A stretch of 64,000 bases of DNA from Psychrobacillus lasiicapitis (GCF_006861795.1 NZ_VDGH01000002.1:390334-454333), one strand, 5' to 3'; positions 33,028-44,880 are shown, counted from the stretch's first letter. Notes: generated from the letters alone by a model not told the origin. Numbers and translations are program-made.

Positions 33028-33753
33028 ATGAGCACACCACAATACAAAAGAATCGTTTTAAAATTAAGTGGCGAAGCATTAGCTGGAGAGCAAGGTTTCG
33101 GACTATCACCTCAAATTATCAAGTCTGTAGCAGAGCAAGTAAAAGAAGTAGTAGAATTAGGCGTCGAAGTTGCTGTTGTAGTAGGTGGGGGCAATATTTG
33201 GCGTGGAAAAGTAGGAAGCGAAATGGGCATGGATCGTGCAACTGCAGATTATATGGGTATGCTTGCTACGGTTATGAATTCACTTGCACTACAAGATTCA
33301 CTTGAAAAATGCGGGATTGAGACTCGTGTTCAAACTTCCATCGAAATGCGTCAAGTTGCAGAGCCGTACATACGACGACGAGCAATTCGTCATTTAGAAA
33401 AAAAGCGTGTAGTTATATTCGCAGCTGGAACAGGAAATCCATACTTCTCTACTGATACAACTGCTGCTTTACGTGCAGCAGAAATAGAAGCGGATGTTAT
33501 CCTAATGGCTAAAAATAATGTGGACGGTGTATATTCTGCAGATCCAAAAACCGATACTACAGCTATTAAATACGATGAATTATCCTTTATCGAAGTAATT
33601 CAACAAGGTTTACAAGTGATGGATTCTACTGCATCTACATTATGTATGGACAATGATATCGCACTTATTGTATTCTCAGTTATGGAAAATGGAAATATTA
33701 AAAGGGCTGTACTTGGAGAAGCGATTGGTACAGTCGTTAGGAGGAATTCATAA
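33028..33753 (+). CDS. pyrH: Uridylate kinase (UMP kinase) PyrH
   Basis: PyrH is the hexameric bacterial UMP kinase giving UDP for pyrimidine nucleotides. The 241-residue protein has the amino-acid-kinase fold: phosphate-binding [17 protein letters not shown], and UMP site [19 protein letters not shown] use ATG 33028 ([15 protein letters not shown]) behind GGAGG 33017-33021. An in-frame upstream codon at 32989 lies inside the tsf terminator. The stop overlaps frr (TAATG). Confidence 0.98.
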   Translation: MSTPQYKRIVLKLSGEALAGEQGFGLSPQIIKSVAEQVKEVVELGVEVAVVVGGGNIWRGKVGSEMGMDRATADYMGMLATVMNSLALQDSLEKCGIETRVQTSIEMRQVAEPYIRRRAIRHLEKKRVVIFAAGTGNPYFSTDTTAALRAAEIEADVILMAKNNVDGVYSADPKTDTTAIKYDELSFIEVIQQGLQVMDSTASTLCMDNDIALIVFSVMENGNIKRAVLGEAIGTVVRRNS

Positions 33754-34310
33754 TGCCGAAACAAGTAATTGAGCAAACGAAAGATAAAATGGCTAAAACG
33801 ATTCAAGTATACACGAGAGAACTTGCTTCTATCCGAGCTGGTCGTGCAAATGCATCTTTGCTTGACAAAATTTCAATTGATTATTATGGTGCACCAACCC
33901 CAATTAATCAAATGGCAGGTATTTCGACTCCAGAGGCTCGTTTGATCACGATTCAGCCTTATGATAAGTCAATTCTTGGAGAGATTGAAAAGGCAATTTT
34001 AAAGTCGGATATAGGTATTACACCTACGAATGACGGTTCAATCATTCGTCTTGCAATTCCTGCTCTTACAGAAGAACGCCGTAAAGAATTAGTAAAACAA
34101 GTGAAAAAAGAAGCAGAAGAAGCAAAAGTGAATATTCGTAATGTTCGTCGTGATGGAAACGATGATCTTAAGAAACTCGAAAAATCTGGGGACATTACAG
34201 AAGACGACTTAAGAAACTACACAGAAGAAATCCAAAAACTTACGGATTCAAATATTGATAAAATCGATGCAATTACGAAGGATAAAGAAAAAGAAATTCT
34301 AGAAGTATAA
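33753..34310 (+). CDS. frr: Ribosome recycling factor
   Basis: RRF, with EF-G, splits post-termination ribosomes. It has 185 residues, the standard length, and the three-helix bundle motifs [68 protein letters not shown] 33753 shares its A with the pyrH stop, behind AGGAGG. A terminator follows. Confidence 0.98.
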   Translation: MPKQVIEQTKDKMAKTIQVYTRELASIRAGRANASLLDKISIDYYGAPTPINQMAGISTPEARLITIQPYDKSILGEIEKAILKSDIGITPTNDGSIIRLAIPALTEERRKELVKQVKKEAEEAKVNIRNVRRDGNDDLKKLEKSGDITEDDLRNYTEEIQKLTDSNIDKIDAITKDKEKEILEV

Positions 34311-34359
34311 GCTAATTTAGTAATGCATCCAAATAATTGTTTGAACTTTTTGTTTGGAA

Positions 34360-34390
34360 AAGGCGTCCTTTAGAGTAGGGACGCCTTTTT
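34360..34390 (+). terminator. Terminator after frr
   Basis: AAGGCGTCC/GGGACGCCTT stem with a 9-nt loop followed by TTTTT. Confidence 0.9.
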
Positions 34391-34456
34391 ATATTGCGTT
34401 ATATTTGATATGATAGGTCATATATGTTCCTAGTTAGTAAGGTGGGGGTTTTTTGA

Positions 34457-35251
34457 ATGTTAAATAAACTTATCCGTAAAAGTGAAAAATCGATAAGTAT
34501 TCCGTTAGGAAAACGAAAAGAAAATGCCCAACAAGAACAATTGCCGGGCCATATTGCAATTATTATGGACGGAAATGGTAGATGGGCTAAAAAGCGAGCA
34601 CTACCCCGCATAGCTGGTCATCACGAGGGCATGAAGACTGTAAAGAAAATAACTAGGTTTGCCAATGAAGTTGGTATAAAAGTGTTAACTTTATACGCTT
34701 TTTCTACTGAAAATTGGAAAAGGCCTAAAATGGAAGTGGAGTTTTTGATGCGCTTGCCCGAGGAATTTTTAGGCACGTATTTACCGGAGTTAATTGAGCA
34801 AAATGTACAAGTACAAATGATGGGTAATATAGAATCATTGCCTGAGCATACGAAAAGAGCTGTACAAAAAGCAATAGACCAAACAGCCACTAACGATGGG
34901 TTAATATTAAACTTTGCCTTGAATTATGGAAGCAGAGATGAAATTGTTCAAGCAGTCAGTAAAATTGCTCGTGATGTACAAGAAGGTAATGTTGCGTTAG
35001 AAGAGATTTCAGAGGCGTTATTAAGCAATCACTTAATGACAAAGAATTTAAGTGAACCAGATTTGCTTATTCGTACGAGCGGAGAAGTGCGCTTAAGTAA
35101 TTTTATGCTCTGGCAGCTTGCTTACACGGAATTTTGGTTTACAGACACTTTATGGCCGGATTTTGATGAATCGTGTTTAATGGATGCGATTGAAAATTAT
35201 CAAAAACGAAATAGGAGATATGGTGGATTGAAGGAGGGAGAAGGGAATTGA
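34457..35251 (+). CDS. uppS: Isoprenyl transferase, undecaprenyl diphosphate synthase UppS
   Basis: UppS adds eight isopentenyl units in cis to farnesyl diphosphate, giving the C55 carrier for peptidoglycan and teichoic acids. The 264-residue protein has the catalytic IIMDGNGRWA with D38, the RIAGHHEGMK loop, YAFSTENWKRP and the C-terminal RTSGEVRLSNFMLWQLAYTEFWF (in part). ATG 34457 follows GGTGGGGG. The end overlaps cdsA by 4 nt, so lipid carrier and phospholipid genes are coupled. Confidence 0.97.
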   Translation: MLNKLIRKSEKSISIPLGKRKENAQQEQLPGHIAIIMDGNGRWAKKRALPRIAGHHEGMKTVKKITRFANEVGIKVLTLYAFSTENWKRPKMEVEFLMRLPEEFLGTYLPELIEQNVQVQMMGNIESLPEHTKRAVQKAIDQTATNDGLILNFALNYGSRDEIVQAVSKIARDVQEGNVALEEISEALLSNHLMTKNLSEPDLLIRTSGEVRLSNFMLWQLAYTEFWFTDTLWPDFDESCLMDAIENYQKRNRRYGGLKEGEGN

Positions 35252-36039
35252 AGGTACGTATAATTACGGGTGTTATTGCAGCAGCACTTTTTCTTCCTAT
35301 TGTTTGGTTAGGTGGATCTATTTTTACTGCACTTATATATATTTTGGCTGCAATAGGCGTGTATGAGTTGTTACGAATGAAAGAGTTACCAATATTTTCA
35401 TTTGCGGGGGCTATTTCTTTGCTCCTTTTATTTGTGCTTTTATTGCCATCGTCTATTGCGGATGATGTGTTTGCTATGACGGGGCATTCCAAAATCGAAT
35501 GGGTTTTTGTCGTTGTTTTTCTGCTCCTAATCTATACAGTACTCGTGAAAAATCGATTTACGTTCGATGATGCGGCATTTATGTTATTAGGAACTTTATA
35601 CGTAGGAATTGGATTTTACTATTTTATAGAGACAAGAGATGCCGGATTAGCATATTTAATATTTGCGCTTATTGTAGTTTGGGCAACAGATTCTGGTGCC
35701 TATTTTACAGGTAGAAAACTTGGAAAGCGTAAATTATGGCCAGAGATCTCACCAAATAAAACGATAGAAGGGTTTATCGGCGGTATTATATGGGCAATAA
35801 TAGCAGCATTTATCATGCACTTTATAAGCCCGCTTACGGATTCTTATCTTATATTAATTGGAATTACGATTGCTGCATCTATTTTTGGGCAGCTAGGTGA
35901 TTTAGTAGAGTCAGCGATCAAAAGGCATTATAATGTAAAAGATTCTGGTAAGATTTTACCTGGACATGGCGGTATTTTAGACCGTTTTGATAGTCTATTA
36001 TTCGTCTTACCATTACTACACTTTTTACATTTCATCTAA
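35248..36039 (+). CDS. cdsA: Phosphatidate cytidylyltransferase CdsA
   Basis: CdsA makes CDP-diacylglycerol from phosphatidate and CTP, the branch point of phospholipid synthesis. The 263-residue integral membrane protein has about eight hydrophobic helices and the CDP-alcohol/cytidylyltransferase signature [28 protein letters not shown] near the C-terminus (in part). The start TTG 35248 lies behind AAGGAGGGAGAAGGG in the uppS 3' end. It is followed 14 nt later by dxr. Confidence 0.96.
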   Translation: MKVRIITGVIAAALFLPIVWLGGSIFTALIYILAAIGVYELLRMKELPIFSFAGAISLLLLFVLLLPSSIADDVFAMTGHSKIEWVFVVVFLLLIYTVLVKNRFTFDDAAFMLLGTLYVGIGFYYFIETRDAGLAYLIFALIVVWATDSGAYFTGRKLGKRKLWPEISPNKTIEGFIGGIIWAIIAAFIMHFISPLTDSYLILIGITIAASIFGQLGDLVESAIKRHYNVKDSGKILPGHGGILDRFDSLLFVLPLLHFLHFI

Positions 36040-36053
36040 GGAGACATAATTTC

Positions 36054-37202
36054 ATGCGAAAAAGAATAAGTTTATTAGGGGCTACCGGTTCAATAGGTAT
36101 TCAAACATTAGATATTATAAGAGAGCATTCGGAGCAGTTTCAGCTGGTTGCATTTTCAGTCGGAAAAAATATCGCAGAGACAAGAAAAATCTTGCGTGAA
36201 TTTCCTGTGCAATTAGTATCTGTTATAAATGAAGAAGATGCGAGTCAATTACAAAGCGAATTTTCTCACGTAGAATTCGTGTACGGAGACGCAGGATTAG
36301 TACAAGTTGCTGCGCATACAAATGCCGATGTGTTAGTGAATGCTGTCCTTGGAAGTGTTGGGTTGAATCCGACACTGGAAGCTATCAAAAAAGGAATAAC
36401 GATTGCAATTGCGAACAAAGAAACACTGGTAACAGCTGGTCATCTCGTGATGCAAGCCGCAAAAGAATATAATGTTCCTATTTTACCTGTAGATAGTGAA
36501 CATTCTGCTCTTTTTCAAGCAATGAACGGAGAAAAAAGATCAGAGATTGCCAAGTTAATCATTACGGCCTCTGGGGGAAGCTTTCGAGACCGGACAAGAG
36601 AAGAGCTAAAAAATGTGACGGTAAAAGATGCGTTAAATCATCCTAACTGGTCAATGGGCTCTAAAATTACGATAGATTCAGCTACGATGATGAATAAAGG
36701 ATTAGAAGTCATCGAAGCGCGTGTTCTATTTGATATTTCTTATGATGATATAGAAGTATTGTTACATAGAGAAAGTATTATTCACTCCATGGTTGAATTT
36801 GAAGATACGAGTGTGATCGCTCAGCTAGGAACTCCTGATATGAGAGTGCCAATTCAATATGCCCTTTCTTACCCAGATAGATTGCCGCGTCCGCATGCAA
36901 AGCGATTGAATTTAGCGGAAATAGGTAAGCTACATTTTGAAGAAATGGATTATAATCGTTATTATGCATTAAAGCTTGCAATTGACGCAGGGCGAGCAGG
37001 CGGAACGATGACAACTGTTTTAAATGCGGCAAATGAAGCAGCGGTAGCTTTATTTTTACAGGAGAAGATTGGCTTTTTAACGATTGATGAGCTAATAGAG
37101 CGAGCAATGGATGCACATGTGAACATTTCAAGTCCAGATTTAGAAACTATCTTACATGTAGATGCCCAAACGAGAAAAACCGTACGAAACATGTTAAAAT
37201 AA
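36054..37202 (+). CDS. dxr: 1-deoxy-D-xylulose 5-phosphate reductoisomerase Dxr
   Basis: Dxr catalyses the second step of the MEP isoprenoid pathway, giving 2-C-methylerythritol 4-phosphate. The 382-residue protein has the NADPH motif [17 protein letters not shown] at the N-terminus, [10 protein letters not shown], metal ligands in [12 protein letters not shown], and the flexible loop/active site [28 protein letters not shown] (in part). ATG 36054 follows AAGGAGAC. It supplies isoprenoid precursor for the upstream uppS. Confidence 0.98.
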   Translation: MRKRISLLGATGSIGIQTLDIIREHSEQFQLVAFSVGKNIAETRKILREFPVQLVSVINEEDASQLQSEFSHVEFVYGDAGLVQVAAHTNADVLVNAVLGSVGLNPTLEAIKKGITIAIANKETLVTAGHLVMQAAKEYNVPILPVDSEHSALFQAMNGEKRSEIAKLIITASGGSFRDRTREELKNVTVKDALNHPNWSMGSKITIDSATMMNKGLEVIEARVLFDISYDDIEVLLHRESIIHSMVEFEDTSVIAQLGTPDMRVPIQYALSYPDRLPRPHAKRLNLAEIGKLHFEEMDYNRYYALKLAIDAGRAGGTMTTVLNAANEAAVALFLQEKIGFLTIDELIERAMDAHVNISSPDLETILHVDAQTRKTVRNMLK

Positions 37203-37239
37203 TGCATGAAATGCTGGAACACAATGAAGGTGGGATATA

Positions 37240-38499
37240 ATGGAGACAGCCATTGCGTTTATAATAATTTTTGGTAGTATTGTATTTTTTCATGAGCTAG
37301 GGCATTTTATTTTTGCGAAAAAAGCAGGAATAATGGTGCGTGAGTTTGCGATTGGAATGGGTCCGAAGATTTTTGCTATGACAAAAGGTGAAACACTTTA
37401 TACGCTTCGTCTATTACCGATAGGTGGGTATGTTCGGATGGCAGGAGAAGATTTGGATTCTGTCGAACTTCAACCCGGATATAGATTAGGGATTCGAGTA
37501 AATAATGACAATGAAATCGACCAAATCGTTCTAAATCAAAATAAACAATTTCCGGACATGCTTTTTTTAGAGGTAGAGAAGTCGGATTTGATGAAGGAAA
37601 TGTTCATCGAAGGGTACGATGAAGAGGAACGATTAGTTAGATATAAAGTAGCTAGAAATGCTGTGATCAATGAGAATGGGAAAGAAACGTTTATTGCTCC
37701 ATATGATCGACAATTTGGATCCAAAACAGTAGGACAAAGATCAATGGCTATTTTTGCAGGTCCGCTCTTTAACTTTATATTGGCGTTTTTCATTTTTTTA
37801 TTGCTCGGTTTGTTTCAAGGGGTTCCGACATACGAACCCGTTATCACTACAGTAGTAGCAGATAGCCCAGCAGCACAGGCAGGGATGAAAGACGGGGATC
37901 TAGTAACAGCAATTAACGGAAATCCTATTAGTACATGGGATGAGTTCTCAGAAGAAGTAAAGGTTAGTCCTAATGAAAATATGAACTTTACGATTGATCG
38001 AAATGGCAAAACATTAGAATTGTCTATGACTCCAAATGAAGTCGTGGTGGGCAAAGAAAAAGTTGGTCAAATTGGAGTTCAATATGTGAGCCCAGTTGAA
38101 AAAAATCCATTGAAAGCTATACCATATGGAGCGGAGCAAACATATGAAACGACCAAACGAATATTTATTTTATTAGGCACATTAATTTCAGGTAACTTCT
38201 CAATCGATGATTTATCAGGTCCTGTTGGAATATATAAAGCAACAGAGGAAGTTGCGCAATATGGCGTGTTTAATTTAATGTACTGGGCAGCGCTACTAAG
38301 TATTAACTTAGGAATCATGAACTTATTGCCACTCCCTGCATTAGATGGTGGTCGATTATTATTTTTCCTCTTTGAAGCAATTCGAGGAAAACCAGTCGAT
38401 AAACAAAAAGAAGGAATGGTTCACTTTGTGGGAATCATGCTTTTAATGGTATTAATGGTCGTCGTCACGTGGAATGATATACAAAGGTTTTTCTTCTAA
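37240..38499 (+). CDS. rseP: Site-2 zinc metalloprotease RseP (RasP)
   Basis: This intramembrane protease cleaves anti-sigma factors (RsiW in B. subtilis), FtsL and signal-peptide remnants. The 419-residue protein has active-site HELGH at residues 18-22 in the first transmembrane helix, a PDZ domain (about 195-280) with AAQAGMKDGD, and the second metal motif NLLPLPALDGGRL near residue 360. ATG 37240 follows AGGTGGG. In B. subtilis proS follows. Here only 83 nt separate it from polC. Confidence 0.97.
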   Translation: METAIAFIIIFGSIVFFHELGHFIFAKKAGIMVREFAIGMGPKIFAMTKGETLYTLRLLPIGGYVRMAGEDLDSVELQPGYRLGIRVNNDNEIDQIVLNQNKQFPDMLFLEVEKSDLMKEMFIEGYDEEERLVRYKVARNAVINENGKETFIAPYDRQFGSKTVGQRSMAIFAGPLFNFILAFFIFLLLGLFQGVPTYEPVITTVVADSPAAQAGMKDGDLVTAINGNPISTWDEFSEEVKVSPNENMNFTIDRNGKTLELSMTPNEVVVGKEKVGQIGVQYVSPVEKNPLKAIPYGAEQTYETTKRIFILLGTLISGNFSIDDLSGPVGIYKATEEVAQYGVFNLMYWAALLSINLGIMNLLPLPALDGGRLLFFLFEAIRGKPVDKQKEGMVHFVGIMLLMVLMVVVTWNDIQRFFF

Positions 38500-38582
38500 A
38501 GAAGAACTGGAAGAAGGGAAAGTTCTGATCCATGAACTTTCCTTTCTTTTTCTGTTATAGGTTAGTGAAGGAGGGAATCACT

Positions 38583-41500
38583 ATGCAAGATGGTAAAATG
38601 AGAATGCACTTATTGCTGCAACAGCTCGAATTAACAGAGGATTCTTTCGTCAAATATTTTGAACATGCATCCATTAATAGATTTACAGTGCATAAAAAAA
38701 TAAGAAAGTGGCAATTCCAAATTCAATTACCAACTATTTTGCCAATTAATATATACACTATTTTACAAACTCGCTTGCAAGAAAAGTTTGCAGGCATAGC
38801 GAATGTTATTTTAACGATTTCGAGTGATCATACAGACGTGACCGATGAATTAGTAAAACAATATTGGACAAGCGTACTAAAAGAATTAAGTGACATGTCA
38901 CCGCCACTAAAAGATTGTCTAGAAAAGCAAGAGCCAGTGTGGAATGGCCAAATGATTCAACTAACATGTGGGAATGATTTAGAGTTACGTACATTCAAAA
39001 AGAAATATATAGAGATGATCAGTTCTATTTACGAGAGTTTTGGGTTTCCGAAAGTAGGGATTGATTTTCGGGTAGTAGAAAACACGGAAGCGGTAGCTGA
39101 AGCACAGATGGCATTTTTGGAGCAGCGACGAATAGAAGAAGAGGCGCTCGGGAAAAAAGCATTGTTAGACTTGCAAAACCGAGAACAAAATCGTCAAGAA
39201 GCTGGAGACAACGTTGCAGATGGACCTTTCCAGCTAGGTGTTCCGCTGAAGAAAGAAGAACCAATTTTAGAAATACGAACGATTCAAGACGAAGAGAGAA
39301 GAGTAACGATCGAAGGTTTTGTATTTGACGTTGAAGTAAAAGAGTTGCGAAGTGGACGCTCGCTTCTAACAGCAAAAGTAACGGACTATACAGATTCGAT
39401 TCTTGTAAAGATGTTCTCGCGTGATAAAGAAGATGCACAGATGATGTCTCGCCTTCAAAAAGGAATGTGGATAAAAGTAAGAGGATCTGTACAAAATGAC
39501 ACATTCGTTCGAGATCTAATTATAATGGCTCAAGATATGTCAGAGATAAATCCTGTAGTGCGACACGATACGGCAACTGAAAAACGAGTAGAGTTACATA
39601 TGCACTCCCCGATGAGTGCAATGGATGCAGTGTCCTCTGTTTCTTCTATCGTGTCCCAAGCAGCAAAATGGGGACATAAGGCGATTGCTATTACCGACCA
39701 TGCAAACGTTCAATCGTTTCCGGAAGCATATGCAGCCGGTAAAAAGAATGGCATCAAAATTTTATATGGACTAGAAGCCAATCTAGTGCATGACGGTGTT
39801 CCGATTGCTTATGATGAACAACATACCCGACTCGAAGATGCCACGTATATTGTTTTTGACGTAGAGACGACTGGTTTATCGGCAACATACGATAAAATAA
39901 TCGAGCTTGCTGCAGTCAAAATGAAAAACGGAAATATCATTGATAAATTTGAACGCTTTGCAAATCCGCATCATGCTCTTTCCGCTACAACTATTGAGTT
40001 AACCGGAATAACGGATGAGATGGTTCAAAATGCGCCGGAGATTGAAGATGTTATTAAAGATTTTTATGAATTCATTGGTGACGGAATTATTGTTGCTCAT
40101 AACGCCTCATTTGATATGGGCTTTTTATATGAGGGCTATCGTCGTTGCGGCATTGATCATTTCACACATCCTGTTATTGATACGTTGGAGCTGGCAAGAT
40201 TTTTACATCCGGAGCTTAAAACTCATCGACTCGGTTCTCTGGCGAAGAAATTTAACATTGAGTTAACACAAGCCCACCGAGCTATATTTGACTGTGAAGC
40301 AACGGGTTATTTACTCCTTCATTTATTGAAGGAAGCAGAAGAAAAAGATATCGAATATCATGATGATTTCAACAAGCATATTGGACAAGGGGATTCCTAT
40401 AAAAGAGCAAGACCGTCTCATTGTACGATTTTAGCAGTGAATGACGAAGGACTTAAAAACTTATTTAAATTAGTTTCGCTTTCGCATACGACGACATTTT
40501 ATCGTGTACCAAGAATTAAACGATCCGTATTACAAAAGCATCGAGGAGGATTAATCATTGGCTCGGGCTGTGATAAAGGAGAAGTTTTTGAGGGGCTCAT
40601 GCAAAAACCGTTGGAGCAAGTGGAGGAAATTGCAAAGTTCTATGACTACTTAGAAATACATCCAAAAGAAGTGTATAGTCACTTATTAGAACTTGAGCTC
40701 GTGCGTGATGAATGGAATTTGGAAGATATTATCCGTAAGATGATTAAACTAGGTAAAAAGCTAAACCTCCCAGTAGTAGCAACGGGTAATGTTCATTACT
40801 TGCATGAAAATGACGCGATTTTCAGAAAGATTTTAATAAACTCTCAAGGCGGGGCGAATCCATTGAATCGTCATAAGCTGCCTAAAGTGCATTTTCGTAC
40901 GACAAATGAAATGCTAGATGCATTTTCATTCCTTGGAGATGAATTGGCGAAAGAAATTGTCATTACGAACCCAAATAAGATTGCAGATTCGATTGAAGAG
41001 ATTAAACCGATTAAAGATGATTTATATACTCCGAAAATTGAAGGAGCAGATGATGAGGTTAGATCATTAACTTATTCCAAAGCTAAAGAGATTTATGGAG
41101 AAGAATTACCTGAGATCGTAGAGGCTCGTATAGAGAAGGAACTAACTTCGATTATTGGACATGGATTTGCGGTTATTTATTTAATTTCACATAAACTGGT
41201 GAAAAAATCACTTGATGATGGATACTTGGTTGGTTCTCGTGGATCGGTTGGATCTTCATTGGTCGCTACATTGACTGAAATTACGGAAGTAAATCCGTTA
41301 CCACCGCATTATGTTTGTCCGAAATGTCAGCATTCGGAGTTTTTCCAAGATGGTTCCGTCGGTTCTGGGTTTGACTTGCCGAATAAGTCTTGTGAAAAAT
41401 GTGATACACCGTATGTTAAAGATGGTCAGGATATTCCGTTCGAAACATTCCTTGGATTTAAAGGAGATAAAGTTCCAGATATCGATTTGAATTTCAGCGG

Positions 41501-42896
41501 TGAGTATCAACCAGTAGCTCATAACTACACGAAAGAGCTTTTCGGAGAAGATTATGTCTTCCGGGCAGGTACAATCGGAACAGTTGCGGAAAAAACGGCT
41601 TACGGATATGTTCGAGGGTATATGAATGACAATAATTTAACGATGCGAGGAGCAGAAATCGATCGGTTAGTGCAAGGCTGTACTGGAGTGAAGCGAACGA
41701 CTGGTCAGCATCCAGGGGGAATTATTGTAGTTCCCGATTATATGGATATTTTTGATTTCTCACCAATTCAATTCCCAGCAGATGCGCAAGATTCTGAATG
41801 GAAAACAACCCATTTCGACTTCCACTCTATCCATGATAATTTATTGAAGCTCGATATTCTAGGGCACGATGATCCAACGGTTATTCGGATGCTTCAAGAT
41901 TTATCTGGAATTGATCCGAAAACGATTCCTACGGATGATCCAGAAGTGATGAAAATATTTAGCGGAACTGAATCATTAGGTGTAACTGAAGAGCAAATAG
42001 ATTGTAAAACTGGCACACTAGGTATTCCGGAGTTCGGTACACGATTCGTTCGGCAAATGTTAGAAGAGACGAAACCATCGACGTTCTCAGAACTTGTCCA
42101 AATATCGGGCCTTTCTCATGGAACCGATGTATGGCTTGGAAATGCACAGGAACTTATCCAAGATGGAACATGTCAATTATCCGATGTAATTGGTTGTCGG
42201 GATGACATTATGGTTTATTTGATCTATCAAGGTCTGGAACCTTCGTTAGCATTTAAAATAATGGAATCGGTTCGAAAAGGGAAAGGGTTAACACCAGAGT
42301 TCGAATCGGAAATGAAAGCAAAAGGTGTAGCTAATTGGTATATTGAATCCTGTAAAAAGATCAAGTATATGTTCCCGAAAGCCCATGCCGCTGCTTATGT
42401 ATTAATGGCAGTTCGTATCGCATATTTTAAAGTACATTTTCCGATACTATATTATGCAGCGTACTTTACGGTTCGAGCTTCTGATTTCGACTTAATCTCC
42501 ATGGTGAATGGATCGCAAACAATGCGAGCAAAATTAGATGAAATCAACGCTAAAGGACTCGATGCCGCTCCAAAAGAAAAAAGTTTACTTACTGTACTTG
42601 AAATTGCACTGGAAATGTCGGAGCGCGGCATTAAAATGCAAAAAGTAGATTTATACAAATCTAAAGCAGCAGAGTTTACAATTGAAGGAAACACGCTTAT
42701 TCCACCTTTTAATGCGATTCCTGGTCTTGGAACAAACGTTGCGATCCAAATCACCAAAGCAAGACTAGATGGTGAATTTTTGTCGAAAGAGGACTTGCAG
42801 CAAAGAGGGCGAGTTTCTAAAACGATTATTGAATATATGGATTTAATGGGCTGTTTAGAAGGTCTTCCAGAAGCTAATCAGTTATCGTTGTTTTGA
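38583..42896 (+). CDS. polC: DNA polymerase III alpha subunit, PolC type
   Basis: PolC is the main replicative polymerase of low-G+C Gram-positives, with built-in proofreading. At 1437 residues it equals B. subtilis PolC. In order it has an N-terminal domain, an OB fold (about 220-320), a split PHP domain beginning [17 protein letters not shown], a 3'-5' exonuclease inserted from about residue 422 (FDVETTGL, with HNASFDMGF and [10 protein letters not shown]), the rest of PHP, a zinc module (CPKC...CEKC, about 911-940), and the palm with catalytic [12 protein letters not shown] at about 964. ATG 38583 behind AAGGAGGG is chosen over an in-frame upstream codon at 38532. Confidence 0.99.
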   Translation: MQDGKMRMHLLLQQLELTEDSFVKYFEHASINRFTVHKKIRKWQFQIQLPTILPINIYTILQTRLQEKFAGIANVILTISSDHTDVTDELVKQYWTSVLKELSDMSPPLKDCLEKQEPVWNGQMIQLTCGNDLELRTFKKKYIEMISSIYESFGFPKVGIDFRVVENTEAVAEAQMAFLEQRRIEEEALGKKALLDLQNREQNRQEAGDNVADGPFQLGVPLKKEEPILEIRTIQDEERRVTIEGFVFDVEVKELRSGRSLLTAKVTDYTDSILVKMFSRDKEDAQMMSRLQKGMWIKVRGSVQNDTFVRDLIIMAQDMSEINPVVRHDTATEKRVELHMHSPMSAMDAVSSVSSIVSQAAKWGHKAIAITDHANVQSFPEAYAAGKKNGIKILYGLEANLVHDGVPIAYDEQHTRLEDATYIVFDVETTGLSATYDKIIELAAVKMKNGNIIDKFERFANPHHALSATTIELTGITDEMVQNAPEIEDVIKDFYEFIGDGIIVAHNASFDMGFLYEGYRRCGIDHFTHPVIDTLELARFLHPELKTHRLGSLAKKFNIELTQAHRAIFDCEATGYLLLHLLKEAEEKDIEYHDDFNKHIGQGDSYKRARPSHCTILAVNDEGLKNLFKLVSLSHTTTFYRVPRIKRSVLQKHRGGLIIGSGCDKGEVFEGLMQKPLEQVEEIAKFYDYLEIHPKEVYSHLLELELVRDEWNLEDIIRKMIKLGKKLNLPVVATGNVHYLHENDAIFRKILINSQGGANPLNRHKLPKVHFRTTNEMLDAFSFLGDELAKEIVITNPNKIADSIEEIKPIKDDLYTPKIEGADDEVRSLTYSKAKEIYGEELPEIVEARIEKELTSIIGHGFAVIYLISHKLVKKSLDDGYLVGSRGSVGSSLVATLTEITEVNPLPPHYVCPKCQHSEFFQDGSVGSGFDLPNKSCEKCDTPYVKDGQDIPFETFLGFKGDKVPDIDLNFSGEYQPVAHNYTKELFGEDYVFRAGTIGTVAEKTAYGYVRGYMNDNNLTMRGAEIDRLVQGCTGVKRTTGQHPGGIIVVPDYMDIFDFSPIQFPADAQDSEWKTTHFDFHSIHDNLLKLDILGHDDPTVIRMLQDLSGIDPKTIPTDDPEVMKIFSGTESLGVTEEQIDCKTGTLGIPEFGTRFVRQMLEETKPSTFSELVQISGLSHGTDVWLGNAQELIQDGTCQLSDVIGCRDDIMVYLIYQGLEPSLAFKIMESVRKGKGLTPEFESEMKAKGVANWYIESCKKIKYMFPKAHAAAYVLMAVRIAYFKVHFPILYYAAYFTVRASDFDLISMVNGSQTMRAKLDEINAKGLDAAPKEKSLLTVLEIALEMSERGIKMQKVDLYKSKAAEFTIEGNTLIPPFNAIPGLGTNVAIQITKARLDGEFLSKEDLQQRGRVSKTIIEYMDLMGCLEGLPEANQLSLF

Positions 42897-42904
42897 GTCA
42901 ATAA

Positions 42905-43115
42905 CATAAGCTTAGCTACTCCTGCGCAAAGGTCGTCACAAACCAAATCGCTTGTGGTGGCTTAGGAGCTGCCTCCTGGGCCCGCACGATGCGGGTCATG
43001 TCTGCTTTGCCACAGGATGTGGCGCACTTTGCAGACCTACCACATCTCCATTTGCCCGTCGGAGCAGACGTAGGTGCTTGCGCATTTCTTCACAATTTGC
43101 ATGAAAGCAGGATGT
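42905..43115 (+). repeat. GC-rich palindromic dispersed element between polC and rimP
   Basis: This roughly 210-bp block is markedly richer in G+C than its surroundings. Inverted motifs include GTCTGC...GCAGAC (about 42998-43036) enclosing TGCCACA/TGTGGCGCA-like arms. It starts with AGCTTAGCTACTCCTGCGCA and ends with GTAGGTGCTTGCGCAT. Both end motifs recur in shorter form at 51276-51335. The ORF across it (42989-43195) has no ribosome site or protein-like composition. Confidence 0.6.
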
Positions 43116-43156
43116 ATGGTAATATAAAACTACCAATGTTTCATAGTTCTGTGACG

Positions 43157-43184
43157 AAAGAGTGGGATTTCCCGCTCTTTTCTG
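43157..43184 (+). terminator. Terminator before rimP (end of polC unit)
   Basis: AAAGAGTGGG/CCCGCTCTTT stem (one G-T wobble) around ATTT, then TCTGTTGTT. Confidence 0.75.
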
Positions 43185-43222
43185 TTGTTATATAGAAAAT
43201 CATTGTGGTGTAGGAGGCTTAT

Positions 43223-43702
43223 ATGAGTAATATTACCAGTGAAATTGAGAACCTTGTAACGCCTATTTTACAAGAGTTGAACCTAGAGCTTATTGACATT
43301 GAATATGTAAAAGAAGGTCGCGATTGGTTTTTACGAATCTATATAGATACACCGACTGGTGGTATAGATATTGAACAATGTGCTCAAGTTAGTGAAAAAC
43401 TAAGTGAAACATTAGATGTTGTCGACCCGATTAAGGAAAACTATTTCTTAGAAGTTTCTTCACCAGGAGCAGAGAGACCGCTTAAAAAAGACGCTGATTT
43501 TATCGCGGCAGTCGGAAAATATGTTTTCATTAAAACGTATGAACCTATAAATGGTGCAAAGGAATTTGAAGGGACATTACTTTCCTTTTCAGTAGAAGAA
43601 GGCGCATTAATAGAGGTTCGTGTGAAAACTAGAAGAGTAAAAATTCAAATTGATAAAGAGAAAATTGCGCTTGCTCGTTTAGCAATCGATTTCTCTGCAT
43701 AA
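43223..43702 (+). CDS. rimP: Ribosome maturation factor RimP
   Basis: RimP assists 30S subunit maturation. The 159-residue protein opens the nusA-infB operon as in most bacteria. Motifs include [43 protein letters not shown] (in part) and the [15 protein letters not shown] signature, followed by an SH3-like C-terminal domain. ATG 43223 follows TAGGAGG. It is preceded by a terminator, so a promoter should lie nearby, but I cannot pick a convincing one. Confidence 0.97.
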   Translation: MSNITSEIENLVTPILQELNLELIDIEYVKEGRDWFLRIYIDTPTGGIDIEQCAQVSEKLSETLDVVDPIKENYFLEVSSPGAERPLKKDADFIAAVGKYVFIKTYEPINGAKEFEGTLLSFSVEEGALIEVRVKTRRVKIQIDKEKIALARLAIDFSA

Positions 43703-43724
43703 TGTATATTGAGGAGTGATAGCT

Positions 43725-44855
43725 ATGAGTAGTGATCTATTAGATGCGTTAACAGCGCTCGAAAAACAAAAAGGAATTGCAAGAGATGTGCTGATTGAAG
43801 CAATCGAAGCAGCATTAGTAACTGCGTATAAACGAAACTTTAACCAAGCGCAAAATGTGCGTGTAGATATTAATTTGGCAGTGGGAACGATGCTTGTTTA
43901 TTCTCGTAAAGATGTAGTGGAAGAAGTAACAGATGATCGCTTACAAATTTCACTAGAGGACGCAAGAGCGATCAATCCACATTATACTATTGGGGATGTC
44001 GTGGAAGAAGAAGTGACTCCTCGTAATTTTGGTCGTATTGCCGCTCAAACTGCGAAACAAGTTGTAACACAACGTGTACGCGAAGCGGAACGAGGGCTTA
44101 TTTACGAAGAATATGTAGATCGTGAAGACGATATTGTCAATGGGATCGTTGAGCGTTTAGATGCACGTAATATTTACGTTGGTTTAGGTAAAGTAGAAGC
44201 AGTGCTTCCTGCAAATGAACAAATTCAAACGGAAACGTATCGTCCACATGATCGTATTAAAGTGTATATTACGAAAGTGGAACGAACTTCTAGAGGACCT
44301 CAAGTGTTTGTTTCAAGAACACACCCGGGCTTCCTTCGCCGCTTGTTTGAAATGGAAGTTCCAGAAATCTTCGAAGGTATCGTTGAGATCAAATCGATTG
44401 CACGTGAAGCAGGAGATCGCTCTAAAATATCCGTTTATGCGCATAACGAAGAAATCGATCCAGTAGGTTCTTGTGTTGGGGCAAAAGGTGCTCGAGTACA
44501 AACGATTGTAAATGAGTTAAGTGGAGAAAAAATCGACATTGTAGAATGGTCAGAAGATCCAGTAGTTTTCGTTGCTAATGCACTTAGTCCTTCCAAAGTA
44601 TTGGATGTACAAGTGAACGAAGAAGAGAAATCTACTACAGTCGTTGTTCCAGATTATCAACTTTCTCTTGCAATTGGAAAAAGAGGCCAAAATGCTAGAC
44701 TTGCAGCCAAATTAACAGGCTGGAAAATTGATATTAAAAGCGAAACAGATGCAAGAGAATTAGGGATTTATCCGAATGAAAACTCTCCCGAAGTTGTTTT
44801 AGAAAGCTTCGATGATGAGATGGATGACTTCGATTTTTATAAAGACGAAGAGTAA
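43725..44855 (+). CDS. nusA: Transcription termination/antitermination factor NusA
   Basis: NusA binds RNA polymerase and modulates pausing, termination and antitermination. The 376-residue protein has the N-terminal polymerase-binding domain (about 1-125), an S1 domain (about 130-200), and two KH domains with PVGSCVGAKGARVQTIVNEL and LAIGKRGQNARLAAKLTGW. The acidic tail DDEMDDFDFYKDEE lacks the extra repeats of proteobacterial NusA. ATG 43725 behind GAGGAG is chosen over an in-frame codon at 43716 that overlaps this site. Confidence 0.98.
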   Translation: MSSDLLDALTALEKQKGIARDVLIEAIEAALVTAYKRNFNQAQNVRVDINLAVGTMLVYSRKDVVEEVTDDRLQISLEDARAINPHYTIGDVVEEEVTPRNFGRIAAQTAKQVVTQRVREAERGLIYEEYVDREDDIVNGIVERLDARNIYVGLGKVEAVLPANEQIQTETYRPHDRIKVYITKVERTSRGPQVFVSRTHPGFLRRLFEMEVPEIFEGIVEIKSIAREAGDRSKISVYAHNEEIDPVGSCVGAKGARVQTIVNELSGEKIDIVEWSEDPVVFVANALSPSKVLDVQVNEEEKSTTVVVPDYQLSLAIGKRGQNARLAAKLTGWKIDIKSETDARELGIYPNENSPEVVLESFDDEMDDFDFYKDEE

Positions 44856-44880
44856 GAATAAGCAAGGATGGTGAGCTTGT

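Noticed and set aside
42989..43195. 68-codon ORF between polC and rimP
   Set aside because: It runs through a GC-rich palindromic repeat and the terminator, with no ribosome site and no protein-like composition.
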